In this document: positions 1 to 8,235 of the stretch, in pieces
Numbering within the stretch: the stretch's first letter is position 1
How the letters are laid out: each line of letters begins with the position of its first letter
Source: Simonsiella sp051414845
GTDB lineage: Bacteria > Pseudomonadota > Gammaproteobacteria > Burkholderiales > Neisseriaceae
Length of the DNA stretch: 64,000 nucleotides
Reading direction: 5' to 3'
Assembly: GCA_051414845.1 (NCBI GenBank)
Contig: CP183313.1
Location: 1,364,001-1,428,000, forward strand
Position numbers and translations under genes: made by a program
The notes under the pieces: generated by a model
Told to the model about the DNA's origin: nothing
The model's database searches: none
What the model saw: only the letters and a program-made list of their open reading frames with translations

Positions 1-1587
1 AGCCAACAATGCAAAAATAGCCAATAAAATCAAGATAATCGCACTGTGCATTTGCGCGCTATACGTCGAACCCGAGAGCCAAACTTGCATTTGCTGAATA
101 CGAAAATCGCCGCTTGCCGACCAAATTTGAATACACGAACTTGCCAACGCTGCCAAAGCCATGCCTGTGAGCAACACTTTTTCAGGCTGCATACCGCCGC
201 GTTGATTGAACCACACAATCGCCAATAAAGTCGCCAGCGCGCCCATCAAACCCGCCAGCCAAAAGCCCAATCCACCCGCCAACACATTAAAAAACCATAC
301 CGCCGTCATCACGCCAACTGCCGCGCCCGAGCTGATACCGAGCAATTCAGGACCTGCCATTGGATTTTGTGTTAAGCGTTGCAACAACACACCCGCCAAC
401 GCCAACAACACGCCACACGCTGCCGCAATCATCAAGCGTGGCGCGCGCAAATACAGCAAATCAAGGCTGCCTGAAACATACCAGCCTTGCTCCGTTTGCC
501 CCAAAAATAAACTGGCACACACCGCCGCCACCAAAATCGGCAACAACGCACCGAGCCATGATTTGCGCGACAACACGCGTTTTTTATCGGCAGAAGTGTG
601 CGCCCCCATCGCCGTGCGTTTCATCAACCACAGCAATAATGGCGTGCCCAATAAAGCCGTTACCGCGCCCGCAGGTAAATCGATTTGTTTATAAAAGTTT
701 AACAAAACCAAAACATTATCAGTAAGCAACAACATCAAGCCGCCCAAAGAAAATGCCGCCAACAAACGCGCCCACAAAGTGCGCACGCCCATTTGTCGCA
801 CCGCCGCCGCAGCCGCCAAGCCGACAAACCCCAACATGCCCACACTCGCCACCACCCAAGCACTCAGCAACGCCGCCAAAGCCAAAGCTGCCAGTCGTAC
901 TTGTTTCACAGGAATGCCAAGCGACACCGCCTGCTCATCGCTTAAAGCCATAATATTCAAAGGTTTAATTAAAATTGCAATACCAACCGACCCCAGCGCG
1001 CACGCCAAAGTCAAATAGCCCACATCGTGCCAACTGTCCTGCACCAACGAACCCGCGCCCCACAAAGCCAATGAGCGCGATTCTTCGGGATAAAACAAGG
1101 TTAAAACGCCCACAATCGCGCCCAAATATAAAGTCATTACCAAACCCGACAACACCACCGCCAACGGTGCTAATTGGCGTTTCCCCGACAGCCACAACAC
1201 CAAAAACAAAGCTGCCATTGCCCCCACAAACGCCACCCACGGCGCACCCCAAGCCGAAACCGCAGGCAAGAAAATCGCACACACCAACAAAGCCGTTTGC
1301 GCGCCGCTGCCCACTGCCAACGTACTGTCCGAAGCCAGCGGATTGTGCATCACCTGTTGCAACAACATTGAAGCCAAAGCCAACGCCCCACCCGCCACAA
1401 AAGCCATCGCCATACGCGGTAAAATCGTGGTTTTAAAAATCAAACCTTCCAAAGGCAAAGCAGAGGCTGCCTGAAAAAAATCCGTCCAAGGCAAAGTCCA
1501 ATAAAGCTGCGTAATCCACACGCTCGTTAGCGCGCATATCAGCAAAAATGTCAGCAAAAAAGTGAAAAAAGGTGTGCGTTGTTTCAT
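1..1587 (-). CDS. fhuB: FhuB-type iron-siderophore ABC permease, partial (cut at window start)
   Basis: Open reading frame from an ATG at 1587 running off the window edge without a stop (529 codons visible). It is a very hydrophobic inner-membrane protein containing two FecCD-type permease units in one chain. The first unit has the motif around LPRMAMAFVAGGALALA. The second begins near residue 380 with APRLMIAAACGVLLALAG followed by LTQNPMAGPELLGISSGAA, the classic FecCD signature. A fused double permease of this kind is typical of FhuB (about 660 residues), which moves ferric hydroxamate siderophores across the inner membrane using FhuC and FhuD. The matching FhuD-like and FhuC-like genes lie about 14 kb away, so this permease gene stands alone here. 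Substrate is inferred from the family only. Confidence 0.85.
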   Translation of the reverse strand, partial: MKQRTPFFTFLLTFLLICALTSVWITQLYWTLPWTDFFQAASALPLEGLIFKTTILPRMAMAFVAGGALALASMLLQQVMHNPLASDSTLAVGSGAQTALLVCAIFLPAVSAWGAPWVAFVGAMAALFLVLWLSGKRQLAPLAVVLSGLVMTLYLGAIVGVLTLFYPEESRSLALWGAGSLVQDSWHDVGYLTLACALGSVGIAILIKPLNIMALSDEQAVSLGIPVKQVRLAALALAALLSAWVVASVGMLGFVGLAAAAAVRQMGVRTLWARLLAAFSLGGLMLLLTDNVLVLLNFYKQIDLPAGAVTALLGTPLLLWLMKRTAMGAHTSADKKRVLSRKSWLGALLPILVAAVCASLFLGQTEQGWYVSGSLDLLYLRAPRLMIAAACGVLLALAGVLLQRLTQNPMAGPELLGISSGAAVGVMTAVWFFNVLAGGLGFWLAGLMGALATLLAIVWFNQRGGMQPEKVLLTGMALAALASSCIQIWSASGDFRIQQMQVWLSGSTYSAQMHSAIILILLAIFALLA

Positions 1588-1664
1588 TATTATGGTGTCG
1601 GAAGAAATTAATCTATGCGCTAAAAAGCAGCCTGAAAAGCAAATAAGTTTTCAGGCTGCCAAGG

Positions 1665-1824
1665 GGGGCTACTGACATTTCGTTCACGGTTGGATTTTGC
1701 GCTGAATTCACCCAATTCCGCGTTGAAAATACTCGCCAATGGACGGCATTAGCTCGCATTTTCGCCTTGAATTGAGCGAATTTATCTGCAAAACCAACAT
1801 CGCGCCCGAAAAGTCAGCAGCCCC
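1665..1824. repeat. 160-bp miniature inverted-repeat element, copy A
   Basis: It begins GGGGCTACTGACATTT and ends AAAAGTCAGCAGCCCC, so the ends are imperfect inverted repeats. The interior aligns base for base over most of its length with the 160-bp element at 35142-35301. The ends are close to those of the IS5-family elements at 32912 and 34014. It carries no coding sequence. No clean target duplication is left, so this looks like the older copy. It lies upstream of the FhuB-type gene. Confidence 0.85.
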
Positions 1825-1910
1825 ACCAAATGAGAATTATAACTAAAAAGAAGCTTATTGAGAAATTGTAATCAAAAGTAATATTTTCAGGCAGCCTGAA
1901 AGTATGAACT

Positions 1911-1939
1911 TTGAAAACGTAAATTGAAAGGCGTACAAT
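1911..1939 (+). promoter_or_regulatory. Promoter of the cupin gene
   Basis: TTGAAA at 1911-1916 and TACAAT at 1934-1939 with a 17-bp spacer, placed 35 bp before the cupin start codon. Sequence match only. Confidence 0.55.
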
Positions 1940-1974
1940 CAAACCCACTATCCAACCAAGCAAGGAGAAACATC

Positions 1975-2313
1975 ATGCAATATTTCCAACTCGACCCCAA
2001 CGCACTCATCGGCGGCATTTTAGCCGAAGACGCTGACCAACAAATCGTGCAACTGAATTTGCAAAAAGACAACGAAGTCCCCACCTACGAAGCCGATGCC
2101 ATCATTACGCTGATTGTGTTATCAGGCCGTGCCAACATTCAAACCGACGCAGGCGGACAAGAATTAATCACGCTACAAATGGCGCGTTTTGAGCCACACG
2201 AACAACACACCATCCGCGCGCTGGAAGACAAAACGCTGATTGTGGTAATCAAACAATTAACCCATCAACTCGGTTTAGCAAGAAAAATTCGCTTTGGACA
2301 ATGCTGCTTATAA
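1975..2313 (+). CDS. Small cupin-domain protein
   Basis: 112 residues. The start at 1975 is chosen because AAGGAG sits 7 bases upstream (1962-1967); an upstream in-frame ATG has no such site. The single domain looks like a compact cupin barrel: a stretch around TYEADAIITLIVLSGRANIQTD followed by LITLQMARFEPHEQHTIRALEDKTLIVVIKQL, the usual pattern of a sensor or small storage-type cupin. The metal-binding histidines are only partly recognisable (EPHEQH). It is monocistronic between the 160-bp repeat and grcA. Biochemical role unknown. Confidence 0.7.
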   Translation: MQYFQLDPNALIGGILAEDADQQIVQLNLQKDNEVPTYEADAIITLIVLSGRANIQTDAGGQELITLQMARFEPHEQHTIRALEDKTLIVVIKQLTHQLGLARKIRFGQCCL

Positions 2314-2337
2314 TGTTTTTATTACAATGAGTTACAT

Positions 2338-2379
2338 TTGACAGAAATCAAATAAACCCACGCATGATAAGCCTATACT
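2338..2379 (+). promoter_or_regulatory. FNR-type site and promoter of grcA
   Basis: TTGACAGAAATCAA at 2338-2351 matches the FNR consensus TTGAT-N4-ATCAA with one mismatch. A -10 box TATACT lies at 2374-2379. With a start of transcription near 2386 the FNR site is centred at about -41.5, the position of a class II activator site. This fits oxygen-responsive control of the glycyl radical protein that follows. Confidence 0.75.
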
Positions 2380-2415
2380 GCATTTATTCATCAACCACTT
2401 AGAAAGGAAAAGACC

Positions 2416-2802
2416 ATGATTCGAGGCATTCAAATTACCCGTGCAAATAACGAAGCATTAAACCGCTCATTCTGGCTGTTGGACGACGAAGCGCAAGAAG
2501 CGCGTTGCCTGTGCAGCATGGACGAGCAATTCAAAGAAGACGATGTTGTGCTATTATCAACATTGGGCGAAATTGAATACACTGAAATCCCAGTAGAAAC
2601 CCACGCGCAGCCAAAAATTGAAGGTGGTCAGCACTTAAACGTAAACGTTATGAGCCGTGAAATGTTGGAAGATGCCGTCGCTAACCCTGACAAATATCCA
2701 CAATTAACCATTCGCGTATCAGGCTACGCCGTACGCTTCAACTCATTAACACCTGAACAACAACGCGATGTGATTACCCGTACCTTTACGGAAAAAATGT
2801 AA
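2416..2802 (+). CDS. grcA: Autonomous glycyl radical cofactor GrcA (YfiD)
   Basis: 128 residues, the same size as E. coli GrcA. The C-terminus VSGYAVRFNSLTPEQQRDVI is the glycyl-radical box; Gly103 in SGYAV would carry the radical. Known role: a spare C-terminal domain that restores pyruvate formate-lyase after oxygen cleaves it. A ribosome site (GAAAGGAAAAG) precedes the ATG. The gene is alone in its transcription unit, with an FNR-type promoter upstream and a hairpin terminator downstream. Identification is firm from the C-terminal motif. Confidence 0.95.
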   Translation: MIRGIQITRANNEALNRSFWLLDDEAQEARCLCSMDEQFKEDDVVLLSTLGEIEYTEIPVETHAQPKIEGGQHLNVNVMSREMLEDAVANPDKYPQLTIRVSGYAVRFNSLTPEQQRDVITRTFTEKM

Positions 2803-2818
2803 TCTAGCTCGCAAAAAA

Positions 2819-2853
2819 AGGCTGCCTGAAAATCCTTTCTGGCAGCCTAATTT
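2819..2853 (+). terminator. DUS-type terminator after grcA
   Basis: Stem AGGCTGCC (2819-2826) pairs with GGCAGCCT (2841-2848) and is followed by a T-rich tail, 17 bases after the grcA stop. Built from inverted DNA uptake sequences. Confidence 0.75.
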
Positions 2854-2907
2854 TATGCAAGACTGATTATTCTCATGCTCGCATAAGCAGGAAAACAAAA
2901 CTGTTCA

Positions 2908-3080
2908 TTTCAGGCAGCCTGAAACCTTTGCAAAACTGATAGCATTTTTGCGTAGAGGCGGATTTCATATCCGCCTATTTTTAATGAATTGAATTTCATC
3001 AGTAAAATTATGAAAACAAAAAGGGCAGATATGAAATCCACCCCTACCATTAGAATTTTGCAAAAGTTTCAGCCTGAAAA
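2908..3080. repeat. DUS-bounded palindromic repeat (CTTTGCAAAA family), type 1
   Basis: It starts at a DUS dyad followed by CCTTTGCAAAA and ends with TTTTGCAAAAGTTTCAG. The interior holds inverted segments GGCGGATTTCATATCCGCC and AGATATGAAATCCACCCCT. A related copy lies in opposite orientation at 59139-59295. No coding sequence is evident. Confidence 0.75.
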
Positions 3081-3089
3081 CAGGATTCA

Positions 3090-3180
3090 ACGTGTAGAGT
3101 GTGTAGCACAAAGCAATGCACGCGTTCACCCATTTCCACAACTGCGTGCGTGCCTACAGCACACATCCTACAGCGCAATG
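3090..3180. repeat. Degenerate TGTAGGGTGTGTG-type palindromic repeat
   Basis: GTGTAGAGTGTGTAGCAC at the left and GCACACATCCTACAG at the right form imperfect inverted ends. It is related to the better preserved copy at 13538-13617. Confidence 0.5.
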
Positions 3181-3228
3181 CAACCAAAACATTAAAGGCT
3201 GCCTGAAACTTTTTACTTCACTTACAAA

Positions 3229-4257
3229 TTACTGCGCCTGCGAAGCCGCAATAAATTCCTGCTGTTTCGCTCTCGCGTTACCGCTCAATAAACTCTCGCG
3301 CGCCAGCTCCAAACCCTCTTTCAGGCTGCCTGAAACCTGTCCTGCGTATAAACACGCGGCGGCGTTGATGAGTACAATATCGCGTGCTGCGCCGTCAATT
3401 TCGTTGTTCAACACGCCATTGACGATTGCCAACGATTGCGCCGCATTGTCCACTTTCAGGCTGCTTAAATCGCGATACACGGGTAAACCAAAATCTTCAG
3501 GGTAGACATCGTATTCGGCAATTAAGCCATCTTTCAATTCAGCAATGCGCGTGCTGCCTGAAAGCGTAATTTCATCCAAGCCATCGCTGCCGTGTACCAC
3601 CAGCGCGTGTTGCGAGCTCAATTGTTGGAACACGCGCGAGAGAATGCCGCATAAATCTTTATGGAACACGCCAATCAATTGGTTTTTCGCGCCAGCAGGG
3701 TTGGTTAACGGCCCTAAAATATTGAAAATCGTGCGAAAACCTAAAGACTTACGCACAGGCGCAACGTGGCGCATTGCCGAGTGATGACTTTGGGCAAACA
3801 TAAAACCCAAACCCAGCGTATCAATATCTTGCGCGATTTTTTCAGGGCTTTGCGCGATGTTCACACCCATTTGTTCCAACACATCCGCCGCACCGCTGGA
3901 CGATGACACCGAACGGCTGCCATGTTTCGCCACTTTCGCGCCAGCCGCTGCCGCGACAAACATCGCTGTGGTAGAAATATTAAATGTTTTCGCACCATCG
4001 CCGCCTGTGCCGACAATGTCCACCACGTTTTCAGGCTGCTTCACTGGGACTTTGGTAGCAAATTCACGCATCACCGCTGCCGCCGCCGCAATTTCGGAAA
4101 CCGTTTCCACTTTGACGCGCAAGCCCACCAAAATCCCAGCAATCTGCTCAGGCGGCACATCGCCACGCATGATTTGGCGCATTAAATCGGTCATTTCGTC
4201 ATAAAACAATTCGTTGTTATCAATCAAACGCGCAAGGGCTTGCTGGGGGGTAATCAT
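3229..4257 (-). CDS. trpD: Anthranilate phosphoribosyltransferase TrpD
   Basis: 342 residues, the usual family length. It catalyses the second step of tryptophan synthesis, joining anthranilate to PRPP. The PRPP-binding glycine loop GTGGDGAKTFNIST and the segment KHGSRSVSSSSGAADVLEQ are intact, as is NILGPLTNPAGA, characteristic of this family. Two DUS copies lie inside the gene and encode peptides such as VSGSLKEGLEL near the C-terminus. Neighbouring genes are not trp genes, so it is apparently transcribed alone or with the small membrane protein gene upstream (start at 4785). Confidence 0.97.
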   Translation of the reverse strand: MITPQQALARLIDNNELFYDEMTDLMRQIMRGDVPPEQIAGILVGLRVKVETVSEIAAAAAVMREFATKVPVKQPENVVDIVGTGGDGAKTFNISTTAMFVAAAAGAKVAKHGSRSVSSSSGAADVLEQMGVNIAQSPEKIAQDIDTLGLGFMFAQSHHSAMRHVAPVRKSLGFRTIFNILGPLTNPAGAKNQLIGVFHKDLCGILSRVFQQLSSQHALVVHGSDGLDEITLSGSTRIAELKDGLIAEYDVYPEDFGLPVYRDLSSLKVDNAAQSLAIVNGVLNNEIDGAARDIVLINAAACLYAGQVSGSLKEGLELARESLLSGNARAKQQEFIAASQAQ

Positions 4258-4311
4258 GGGGTTTCCTTGTTAAGATTTGGGATTTCTGTATTTTTCAGGC
4301 TGCCTGAAAAC

Positions 4312-4785
4312 TTATTGCGCAGCTTTTTTCATCTGCACAAAACGAACAATCTCTTCAAAATCGCTTTTGTCTTGAAAATGCAGGTCCAAAATCATAATCT
4401 TATTATTCAAATCGGTAATGATAAATTGGCGATTTTTGCCTACCTTTTTTAATTGCAACTTGGTTATGTCGCGGTAATAAATGGTGTTAATGGTGTTTAA
4501 AATCGGTGCTTTGGGCGCGATGATTTTGTCTTCATATAGTTGCACAATTCGCGGTTTGCCGAATGATTGAAACAATATCCACAAGCCTAGAATGGCCATA
4601 GCCAACATAAATACAAACATGACCCACCAAGCATATTGCGCATGCTCGGCGGCTAAATGCATGCCTTTGTAGTGTAATTCGCTGTGTGTTATCGCTTTTT
4701 TATAGGCATATTGTGTCAAAATACCAGACATGGGCAAGAAAACGATGCCAACCCATTTGGGCAAGCGGTATTCAAATTGTTTCAT
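4312..4785 (-). CDS. Hypothetical two-helix membrane protein
   Basis: 157 residues, family not recognised. Two predicted membrane spans, at about residues 12-30 (VGIVFLPMSGILTQYAY) and 53-74 (WWVMFVFMLAMAILGLWILF), flank a short polar loop. The C-terminal half (residues 80-157) is a beta-rich soluble part, IVQLYEDKIIAPKAPILNT followed by ITKLQLKKVGKNRQFIITD, reminiscent of PH-like membrane-associated domains. The start has a purine-rich site (AAAGGAAAAAAAC). A DUS dyad separates it from the ABC transporter genes upstream. Function unknown. Confidence 0.6.
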   Translation of the reverse strand: MKQFEYRLPKWVGIVFLPMSGILTQYAYKKAITHSELHYKGMHLAAEHAQYAWWVMFVFMLAMAILGLWILFQSFGKPRIVQLYEDKIIAPKAPILNTINTIYYRDITKLQLKKVGKNRQFIITDLNNKIMILDLHFQDKSDFEEIVRFVQMKKAAQ

Positions 4786-4865
4786 GTTTTTTTCCTTTTA
4801 TTTTAGTGGCTTATGTTTTCAGGCTGCCTAAAAAGGTTTTACAAAGGTTTCAGGCTGCCTGAAAC

Positions 4866-5615
4866 TCAATCTTGCTTAATTCGTGTTAAAAAACTGCGTG
4901 TGCGTTCGTGTTGCGGATTATTGAACAACACTTCGGGCGCGCCTTGTTCCACAATCACGCCACCATCCATCACGACCACTACATCCGCCACTTCTAGCGC
5001 GAATTTGATTTCGTGCGTCACCACCACCATAGTCCAGCCTTCGTTAGCAAGCTGTTTCATGGTGTTCAACACGTCTTGCACCAGTTCTGGGTCTAGCGCG
5101 GAAGTCGGTTCGTCAAACAACATCAATTCAGGCTGCAATGCCAAGGCGCGCGCGATGCCTACGCGCTGTTGTTGCCCGCCTGAAAGTTGGTGCGGATAGA
5201 GGTCAATTTTGTCACCCAAACCGACTTTGTTTAGCAATTCAATTGCCTCAAAACGTGCGGTTTCTTTACTTTTTTTCTGCACATAAACAGGTGCTTCCAT
5301 CACGTTTTCCAGCGCGGTTTTGTGTGGAAACAAGTTGTATTGCTGAAATACCATCGCGGTTTTGCGACGCAGGGCGAGAATGTCGTGTTTGCTGTGTTTT
5401 TGGGCAAAATCAATTTTCACAATCGGCTCGCGCTCAAATTCAATTGTGCCTTGTTCGGGCATTTCCAGCGCGTTCAGGCAGCGTAAGAATGTGGTTTTAC
5501 CTGAACCTGACGGCCCGAGAATCACAACGACTTGCCCTTTGGTTACATCTAAATCTATGCCACGCAAAATGATGTTTTGCCCGAATTGTTTGTGTATATT
5601 TCTGATTTTAATCAT
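4866..5615 (-). CDS. Polar amino acid ABC transporter, ATP-binding protein
   Basis: 249 residues, GlnQ/TcyN class. Walker A GPSGSGKTT (about residues 34-42), Q-loop VFQQYNLFPHKT, signature LSGGQQQR, Walker B LMLFDEPTSALDPE and the H-loop VVVTHE are all present. It powers uptake of a polar amino acid together with the permease encoded 14 bases upstream (5630-6346), with which it forms an operon. The closest resemblance I recognise is to cystine importers, but substrate cannot be fixed from sequence. No substrate-binding protein gene lies next to the pair. Confidence 0.9.
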   Translation of the reverse strand: MIKIRNIHKQFGQNIILRGIDLDVTKGQVVVILGPSGSGKTTFLRCLNALEMPEQGTIEFEREPIVKIDFAQKHSKHDILALRRKTAMVFQQYNLFPHKTALENVMEAPVYVQKKSKETARFEAIELLNKVGLGDKIDLYPHQLSGGQQQRVGIARALALQPELMLFDEPTSALDPELVQDVLNTMKQLANEGWTMVVVTHEIKFALEVADVVVVMDGGVIVEQGAPEVLFNNPQHERTRSFLTRIKQD

Positions 5616-5629
5616 GATGTCTATCCTAG

Positions 5630-6346
5630 TTATCGCGCAACAAAACGGTTAAAGCGTCGCTCTAAACGCGCTTGAATCATGAATAAAATCATGCAAAAAC
5701 ACCAATAAATCACGGCAGCTTCAATGTAAATCGGCAAGAAATCATACGAAGAATTGGCATATTGTTGCGCCACGCGGAACATTTCGGTAACCGTTACTAC
5801 CGAAGCAAGCGACGTACTTTTGAATAAGCCAATAAATTCATTACTCAACGGCGGCACGGCAACGCGAAACGCTTGCGGCGCAATAATACGGCGAAACGTC
5901 TGCATATACGGCATACCAATGGAAAAACCTGCTTCCCATTGCCCTTTTGGCACAGACAAAATCGCCGCGCGAATGGTTTCCGAAGCATACGCGCCGATGT
6001 AGAGCGAGAAGGCGATAATCGCGGCAGGAATCGGGTCAATAAAAATATTCATTGCGGGCAAACCATAAAACACAATGGAAATTTGCACCAGCAAAGGTGT
6101 GCCGCGAATCATGGACACATAAGCGCGCGTGATACCGAGTAGGATTTTATGCCACAGCGATTGCGACGGCGAAATCCGTACCAACGCCACGCAAATGGCG
6201 ATGATGAGACCAATCAAAAACGATGCAATCGCCAGCGGAATAGATACCACAAACGCGGCTTTAATCATGGGCAAAAACGCGCTCATCATCAAATCAGCGC
6301 GCGCTTCAGTCATATACGGCAAGGAAGTGAGAAATTGTTGCAGCAC
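5630..6346 (-). CDS. Polar amino acid ABC transporter, permease
   Basis: 238 residues, HisM/GlnP/TcyL class with about five membrane spans. The EAA loop, which docks on the ATPase, is visible as ETIRAAILSVPKGQWEAGFSIGMPYMQTFRRIIAPQAFRVAVPPLSNE. It is the first gene of a two-gene operon with the ATP-binding protein. The LVQISIVFYGLP segment is typical of cystine or glutamine permeases. Confidence 0.9.
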   Translation of the reverse strand: MLQQFLTSLPYMTEARADLMMSAFLPMIKAAFVVSIPLAIASFLIGLIIAICVALVRISPSQSLWHKILLGITRAYVSMIRGTPLLVQISIVFYGLPAMNIFIDPIPAAIIAFSLYIGAYASETIRAAILSVPKGQWEAGFSIGMPYMQTFRRIIAPQAFRVAVPPLSNEFIGLFKSTSLASVVTVTEMFRVAQQYANSSYDFLPIYIEAAVIYWCFCMILFMIQARLERRFNRFVAR

Positions 6347-6434
6347 TCGTGGCTTTCTGTGAAAAATCGTAAAAAGAGCGTGATTATAACAGTTTAATCG
6401 GATTTCTTTATGCGAAATGGTTATATGGGTTAGG

Positions 6435-6505
6435 TTTTCAGGCTGCCATCGGTCTGAATCTTGGATTCAGCAACCGATGTGCGCTAAACGAAGTTGCTGC
6501 CTAAA
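6435..6505. repeat. DUS-embedded palindromic repeat, copy 1
   Basis: A DUS half (TTTCAGGCTG) is followed by ATCGGTCTGAATC...GATTCAGCAACCGAT and GTGCGCTAAACGAAGTTG, then the other DUS half (CTGCCT). The same arrangement in reverse orientation is at 15893-15964. Confidence 0.75.
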
Positions 6506-6549
6506 AAGATTTTGGGGTTCAGGCAGCCTGAAACGTAAAATTTTAAAAA

Positions 6550-7218
6550 CTAGAATGCAGCTTTACTTTTTGCTTCTTCAAATAAACTTTGAACTATTTC
6601 TATAATTTCTTCTTTCCATTTTTCAACAGTCTCAGGTCTAATTGCTTTGGCTCTACGCTCTCCTCTATCATTATTTTGATTTCTATCTGCATGATGAACA
6701 ATTCTATGTCTACGAGCAAAAAAATTTATGAGATTACTCTTTTTTTCTTCATTCAAATCTTCAATAAATTGAAAAGTTTCAGTAAATTTTAATTTTTTGA
6801 TTTCTTCTTTTAATTGGCTAATATCATTAATTGTAAATTTCGTATAAATATATTTTCTTACAGATGCTTCTATAAGTGTTTCAATAGTCTGATTTTTACC
6901 TACTAATTCAGTTAAATCTCCTAGTGTAAATTTAAGATTATGATGTGCAACATTAATATGATTTAAATCTAATGGGATTTTTTCCAAAATATTTTTGTTA
7001 TTTTCTGCTATCCAAAATATCAGAGCCAAGCCCCTCATAACATCCTCTAACGCAGCATGAAGAAAAACAACAGAGGCTCTTAGCGTATCAGTTTCTGTGA
7101 CTTTTTTTCTTTCTTTCCCTTCTGATTTTACTAAATCATATATTTCAATCAAAGAAGAAACTCTTCGAATATTTTTATAAAAAATTTCTTCTAAATCAGT
7201 AATATCATTATTATTCAT
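6550..7218 (-). CDS. HEPN-domain protein (RiboL-PSP-HEPN type)
   Basis: 222 residues, clearly more AT-rich than its neighbours. The mostly helical sequence carries ASVVFLHAALEDVMRGLAL near residues 48-66 and RRHRIVHHADRN near residues 168-179, which contains the R-x4-H core of HEPN nucleases. The pattern fits the RiboL-PSP-HEPN group, whose members are often found in defence or toxin contexts. It stands alone between amino acid transport genes and thyA, with no partner antitoxin, nucleotidyltransferase or helicase. Its base composition suggests acquisition. RNase activity is inferred from the motif only. Confidence 0.6.
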   Translation of the reverse strand: MNNNDITDLEEIFYKNIRRVSSLIEIYDLVKSEGKERKKVTETDTLRASVVFLHAALEDVMRGLALIFWIAENNKNILEKIPLDLNHINVAHHNLKFTLGDLTELVGKNQTIETLIEASVRKYIYTKFTINDISQLKEEIKKLKFTETFQFIEDLNEEKKSNLINFFARRHRIVHHADRNQNNDRGERRAKAIRPETVEKWKEEIIEIVQSLFEEAKSKAAF

Positions 7219-7316
7219 ATTTAATCAGTCCTGATTTATTGGTTTTCAAGGCTTAATCTAGCAAATTAAGCGGATTATATGTTTTAAGCTAATTTAATTT
7301 TCAGGCAGCCTGAAAC

Positions 7317-8111
7317 TCAAACCGCTACCGCCGCCTTAATATGCGGCAAAGGGTCATAATTGCGCAACTCAAAATCATCAAATGTAAACGCAAAAATATC
7401 GTTTACATCAGGATTGATGTGCATAGTCGGCAAGGCGCGCGGTGTGCGGCTTAATTGCTCGCGCGCTTGGTCAAAATGGTTGCTGTATAAATGCGCATCG
7501 CCCAAAGTGTGCACAAATTCGCCCACTTGCAAGCCACACACTTGCGCCACCATCATGGTCAAGAGCGCGTAGCTGGCGATATTAAACGGCACGCCCAAGA
7601 AAATATCCGCGCTGCGTTGGTAAAGCTGGCAGGAAAGTTTGCCGTTTGCCACATAAAACTGAAATAGCGCATGGCAAGGCGGCAACGCCATATCGTCCAC
7701 TTCGGCAGGATTCCAAGCGGATACAATCAAGCGGCGGCTATCGGGATTTTTTTTGATTTGTTCAATTAAATTAGCAATTTGGTCAACCGTCTCGCCATTT
7801 GCGCCGCGCCAAGAACGCCATTGCGCACCGTAAACACGTCCCAAATCGCCGTTTTCGTCCGCCCATTCGTCCCAAATGGAAACATTATTATCTTTCAAAT
7901 ATTTGATATTGGTGTCGCCTTTGAGAAACCACAACAATTCATGAATAATGGAACGCAAATGCAGCTTTTTGGTGGTCAAAAGCGGAAAGCCTTGCGCCAA
8001 ATCAAAGCGCATTTGTCGCCCAAACACCGAGCGCGTACCCGTGCCTGTGCGGTCGGATTTGTCTGTGCCGTTGTCTAATACATCGCGCATTAAATCTAAA
8101 TATTGTTGCAT
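7317..8111 (-). CDS. thyA: Thymidylate synthase ThyA
   Basis: 264 residues, identical in length to E. coli ThyA. It makes dTMP from dUMP using methylene-tetrahydrofolate. The catalytic cysteine is Cys146 in LPPCHALFQFYV, and the nucleotide-binding QLYQRSADIFLGVPFNIASYALL is complete. Its C-terminus is slightly modified (ending KAAVAV). It appears to be a single-gene unit with a DUS dyad just downstream. Confidence 0.98.
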   Translation of the reverse strand: MQQYLDLMRDVLDNGTDKSDRTGTGTRSVFGRQMRFDLAQGFPLLTTKKLHLRSIIHELLWFLKGDTNIKYLKDNNVSIWDEWADENGDLGRVYGAQWRSWRGANGETVDQIANLIEQIKKNPDSRRLIVSAWNPAEVDDMALPPCHALFQFYVANGKLSCQLYQRSADIFLGVPFNIASYALLTMMVAQVCGLQVGEFVHTLGDAHLYSNHFDQAREQLSRTPRALPTMHINPDVNDIFAFTFDDFELRNYDPLPHIKAAVAV

Positions 8112-8190
8112 GGTTTATCTTTCTTTTATTCAATTAAACGGCTGGATTTTAGCGGTGTACATTCAATCGCGCAAATCCCAAAATATTTTC

Positions 8191-8219
8191 AGGCAGCCTG
8201 AAAATCGTTCAGGCTGCCT
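8191..8219 (-). terminator. DUS-type terminator after accC
   Basis: AGGCAGCCTGAA (8191-8202) pairs with TTCAGGCTGCCT (8208-8219) across a 5-base loop, 16 bases past the accC stop. Confidence 0.65.
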
Positions 8220-8235
8220 GAAAATGAACAAGATA

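Noticed and set aside
2989..3505. Small plus-strand ORFs at 2989-3195 and 3116-3505
   Set aside because: They cover repeat sequence or the reverse strand of trpD and have no recognisable protein character.
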